Below are positions 61,903-64,000 of a stretch of 64,000 nucleotides of DNA, in pieces. The translations under genes and the position numbers were made by a program. Position 1 is the first letter of the stretch; every line of letters starts with the position of its first letter. The stretch comes from Paraburkholderia kirstenboschensis (lineage in GTDB: Bacteria; Pseudomonadota; Gammaproteobacteria; Burkholderiales; Burkholderiaceae). Under the pieces are notes generated by a model that ran no database searches, was not told the origin of the DNA, and saw nothing but the letters and a program-made list of their open reading frames with translations. The DNA lies in contig NZ_CAJHCR010000010.1 of the NCBI RefSeq assembly GCF_904848585.1, positions 1 to 64,000 of the forward strand, read 5' to 3'.

Positions 61903-62844
61903 ATGGACTCCAAAACGTCCGCGACTTCCCTGTTCCGCCAGACTGGCCCGAGCGTCGACCCCGTCGCGTTCCGCCCCGAACCCACCCATAGCCACGGCTT
62001 GCCGCTCCCCGTCGCGCCGCTGCCGCTCGATACGCACGCGGCCCAGCACGACGACGAGCACGCGGAGCCGCATCGTTACCGCACCATCTGGCTGTCGGAC
62101 ATCCACCTCGGATCGAGCGGCTGCCAGGCGCCTTATCTGCTCGACTTCCTGCGCCACAACGAGTCGGAGTATCTGTATCTCGTCGGCGACATAATCGACG
62201 GCTGGCAGTTGAAGAAAGGCTGGTACTGGCCGCAGGCCCACAACGACGTCGTGCAGAAAGTGCTGCGCAAGGCGCGCAAAGGCACGCAGGTCGTCTATGT
62301 GCCCGGCAATCACGACGAAGCGGCGCGCCAGTTCTGCGACCTCGCGTTCGGCGACATCCACGTGCGCGGCGAAGCCTTCCACACGACGCTCGCCGGCAAG
62401 CGTCTGTGGATCGTGCACGGCGATCTGTTCGACGGCGTGATCCAGCACGCGAAGTGGCTCGCCTACCTCGGCGACACCCTCTACACGATGATCCTGATCC
62501 TGAACCGCTGGTTCAACCGGATCCGCAGCCGGCTCGGCTTCCCGTACTGGTCGCTTTCCCAATACCTGAAGCATCAGGTAAAGAACGCGGTGAACTTCAT
62601 CTCGTCGTTCGAACGCGTGATGACCGACGAAGCGCGCCGCCGCGGCTGCGACGGCGTGGTCTGCGGGCACATCCACAAGGCCGAGATACGCGATATAGAC
62701 GGCGTCCTGTACTGCAATGACGGCGACTGGGTCGAAAGCCTGTCGGCGCTCGTCGAGACGTACGAAGGCGAACTCAAGGTGATCTACTGGACCGTGATGC
62801 GCGCCCCGGAAGCGGGCGTGCAAAAGGCCCGGGCGACGGCGTAA
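61903..62844 (+). CDS. Metallophosphoesterase of the UDP-diacylglucosamine hydrolase-like group (PlcP candidate)
   Basis: A 313-residue calcineurin-type phosphoesterase. Metal ligands are visible in order: SDIHLGS (D66, H68), GDIIDGW (D96), GNHDE (N136, H137), HGDLFD (H172) and GHIHKAE (H256, H258). It is longer than LpxH (about 240 residues) and has a basic, membrane-compatible insert around 195-225 (LILNRWFNRIRSRLGF). The same group includes PlcP, the phospholipase C that removes headgroups from phosphatidylcholine and related lipids in phosphate-starved bacteria. It is followed 40 bp later by a GT4 glycosyltransferase and preceded by a Pho-box-like site, which favours PlcP over LpxH. Confidence 0.85.
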   Translation: MDSKTSATSLFRQTGPSVDPVAFRPEPTHSHGLPLPVAPLPLDTHAAQHDDEHAEPHRYRTIWLSDIHLGSSGCQAPYLLDFLRHNESEYLYLVGDIIDGWQLKKGWYWPQAHNDVVQKVLRKARKGTQVVYVPGNHDEAARQFCDLAFGDIHVRGEAFHTTLAGKRLWIVHGDLFDGVIQHAKWLAYLGDTLYTMILILNRWFNRIRSRLGFPYWSLSQYLKHQVKNAVNFISSFERVMTDEARRRGCDGVVCGHIHKAEIRDIDGVLYCNDGDWVESLSALVETYEGELKVIYWTVMRAPEAGVQKARATA

Positions 62845-62884
62845 TCCCTCTTAACCCTCCTGGCTCGAATCGAGGAACCAATCG

Positions 62885-63916
62885 ATGAAGATCATGATCG
62901 TCACCGACGCATGGGAACCGCAGGTCAACGGCGTCGTGCGCACGCTGAAGAACACCACGCGCGAGTTGACCGAGCTCGGCCACCGCGTCGACCTGCTGAC
63001 GCCGCTCGAATTCCGGACGATTCCCTGCCCGACGTATCCCGAGATCCGTCTGTCGCTGCTGCCGCGCCGCAAGCTGCGCCGGCGTATCGACGAATTCGCG
63101 CCCGATGCGCTCCACATCGCGACCGAAGGCCCGCTCGGCATGGCAGCACGCGCTTACGCGATCCAGCACAAGCTGCCGTTCACGACCGCCTATCACACGC
63201 GCTTTCCCGAATATGTGCAGGCGCGTTTCGGCATTCCGCTCGCCGCTACGTACAAGTTCCTGCACTGGTTCCATAAGCCGTCGCTTGCCGTGATGGCGCC
63301 GACGCCGGTCGTCAAAAGCGACCTCGAAAAATTCGGCTTTACGAATGTCGTGCTGTGGACGCGCGGTGTCGATCTCGACATTTTTCACCCGATGGATTCG
63401 AAGGTGCTCAACACCGCCCGGCCGATCTTTCTGTACGTGGGGCGCGTGGCCGTCGAGAAAAACGTCGAAGCATTTCTGAAGCTCGATTTGCCCGGCTCGA
63501 AATGGGTGGCTGGCGAAGGGCCCGCGCTGGCCGAGCTGAAGTCGCGCTATCCGACAGCCAATTATCTCGGCGTGCTCACACAGGCCGAGCTCGCCAAGGT
63601 CTACGCTGCAGCGGACGTGTTCGTCTTTCCGAGCCGCACCGACACGTTCGGGCTCGTGCTGCTCGAAGCACTCGCCTGCGGCACGCCGGTCGCCGCCTAT
63701 CCGGTCACCGGCCCGATCGACGTGCTCGGCGACGGCGGCGCCGGCGCGATGAACGAGGACCTGCGCGACGCGTGTCTGGAAGCGCTCAAGATCGACCGCG
63801 CGGACGCCCGCGCGTGGGCCGAGCGCTTTTCGTGGGCGGCGGCCTCCGAGCAGTTCGCCGCGCATCTGAAGCCGTTGCCGCGTGCGTCGTATCAAGAGGA
63901 AAGCGCAGCCGCGTGA
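62885..63916 (+). CDS. GT4-family glycosyltransferase (Agt candidate)
   Basis: A 343-residue GT-B glycosyltransferase of family GT4. The N-terminal MKIMIVTDAWEPQVNGVVRT and C-terminal EX7E-type SRTDTFGLVLLEALACGTPV are clear. Close relatives next to PlcP-type genes (Agt) transfer sugars to diacylglycerol to make glycolipids that replace phospholipids when phosphate is scarce. AATCGAGGAACC lies before the ATG. The only gene downstream in the window is none; 84 bp remain. The donor and product sugar are not determined by sequence. Confidence 0.88.
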   Translation: MKIMIVTDAWEPQVNGVVRTLKNTTRELTELGHRVDLLTPLEFRTIPCPTYPEIRLSLLPRRKLRRRIDEFAPDALHIATEGPLGMAARAYAIQHKLPFTTAYHTRFPEYVQARFGIPLAATYKFLHWFHKPSLAVMAPTPVVKSDLEKFGFTNVVLWTRGVDLDIFHPMDSKVLNTARPIFLYVGRVAVEKNVEAFLKLDLPGSKWVAGEGPALAELKSRYPTANYLGVLTQAELAKVYAAADVFVFPSRTDTFGLVLLEALACGTPVAAYPVTGPIDVLGDGGAGAMNEDLRDACLEALKIDRADARAWAERFSWAAASEQFAAHLKPLPRASYQEESAAA

Positions 63917-64000
63917 CGCGGCGCGCCTGGTTGCCCATGCGAAGCAGATACTCTCCAGCGAGCCGCGCGTCCTCGAACGGCGCGCTGCGCGCCGTTCACG

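Noticed and set aside
61903..62844. LpxH for lipid A synthesis
   Set aside because: Possible by family, but length, insert, glycosyltransferase partner and Pho-box-like site fit PlcP better; kept as an alternative.

Overview
The window looks like the main chromosome of a high-GC beta-proteobacterium of the Burkholderiaceae, most likely Paraburkholderia. The evidence is the block rpsO-pnp-quinone oxidoreductase-tpiA-secG-tRNA-Leu-nuoA..N-DUF2818-NUDIX, the ilvB-ilvN-ilvC-psd-pssA-leuA block, and families concentrated in this group (DUF2863, DUF3619, DUF3106, DUF2818). This is inferred from gene content and order as recalled; no search was run.

Layout. 1-130 holds the promoter and leader of a ribosomal RNA operon that reads leftwards out of the window. 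280-9633 is a mixed run: an AI-2E-type exporter, DUF2863, a LuxR-type regulator with a degenerate receiver, a CbiM-like membrane protein, an exported protein with a Lys/Ser-rich tail, an M14 peptidase, yaaA, a PIN-domain protein and a methionine-type aminotransferase. 9743-20329 is a fatty acyl-CoA catabolism island: 3-hydroxyacyl-CoA dehydrogenase, enoyl-CoA hydratase, a phosphatase, an APH-like kinase with its acyl-CoA dehydrogenase, two further dehydrogenases, two MaoC hydratases and two glutathione transferases. 20378-22155 contains DUF1178 and a small two-gene accessory module with long palindromic operators.

22201-38238 is a complete 14-gene respiratory complex I operon on the minus strand, followed by DUF2818 and a NUDIX hydrolase. 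38399-44060 holds tRNA-Leu, secG, tpiA, a quinone oxidoreductase, pnp and rpsO. 44271-48918 has an orphan amino-acid-type binding protein with a 9-bp tandem repeat in its coding sequence, a lipoprotein, and a carbonic anhydrase next to a SulP anion transporter. 49039-59082 is the branched-chain amino acid and phospholipid block, into which a full group II intron has inserted between ilvC and psd. 59438-61772 is a sigma factor-DUF3619-DUF3106-RDD operon that resembles an uncharacterised envelope-sensing sigma/anti-sigma unit. 61841-63916 is a metallophosphoesterase and glycosyltransferase pair behind a Pho-box-like site, best read as a plcP-agt phosphate-starvation lipid-remodelling locus.

The strongest candidates for something new are the plcP-agt locus, the sigma-DUF3619-DUF3106-RDD unit, the palindrome-controlled two-gene module, and DUF2818 as a possible complex I accessory factor. 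Starts were moved from the longest frame where a ribosome-binding site, an overlap or family length supported it.
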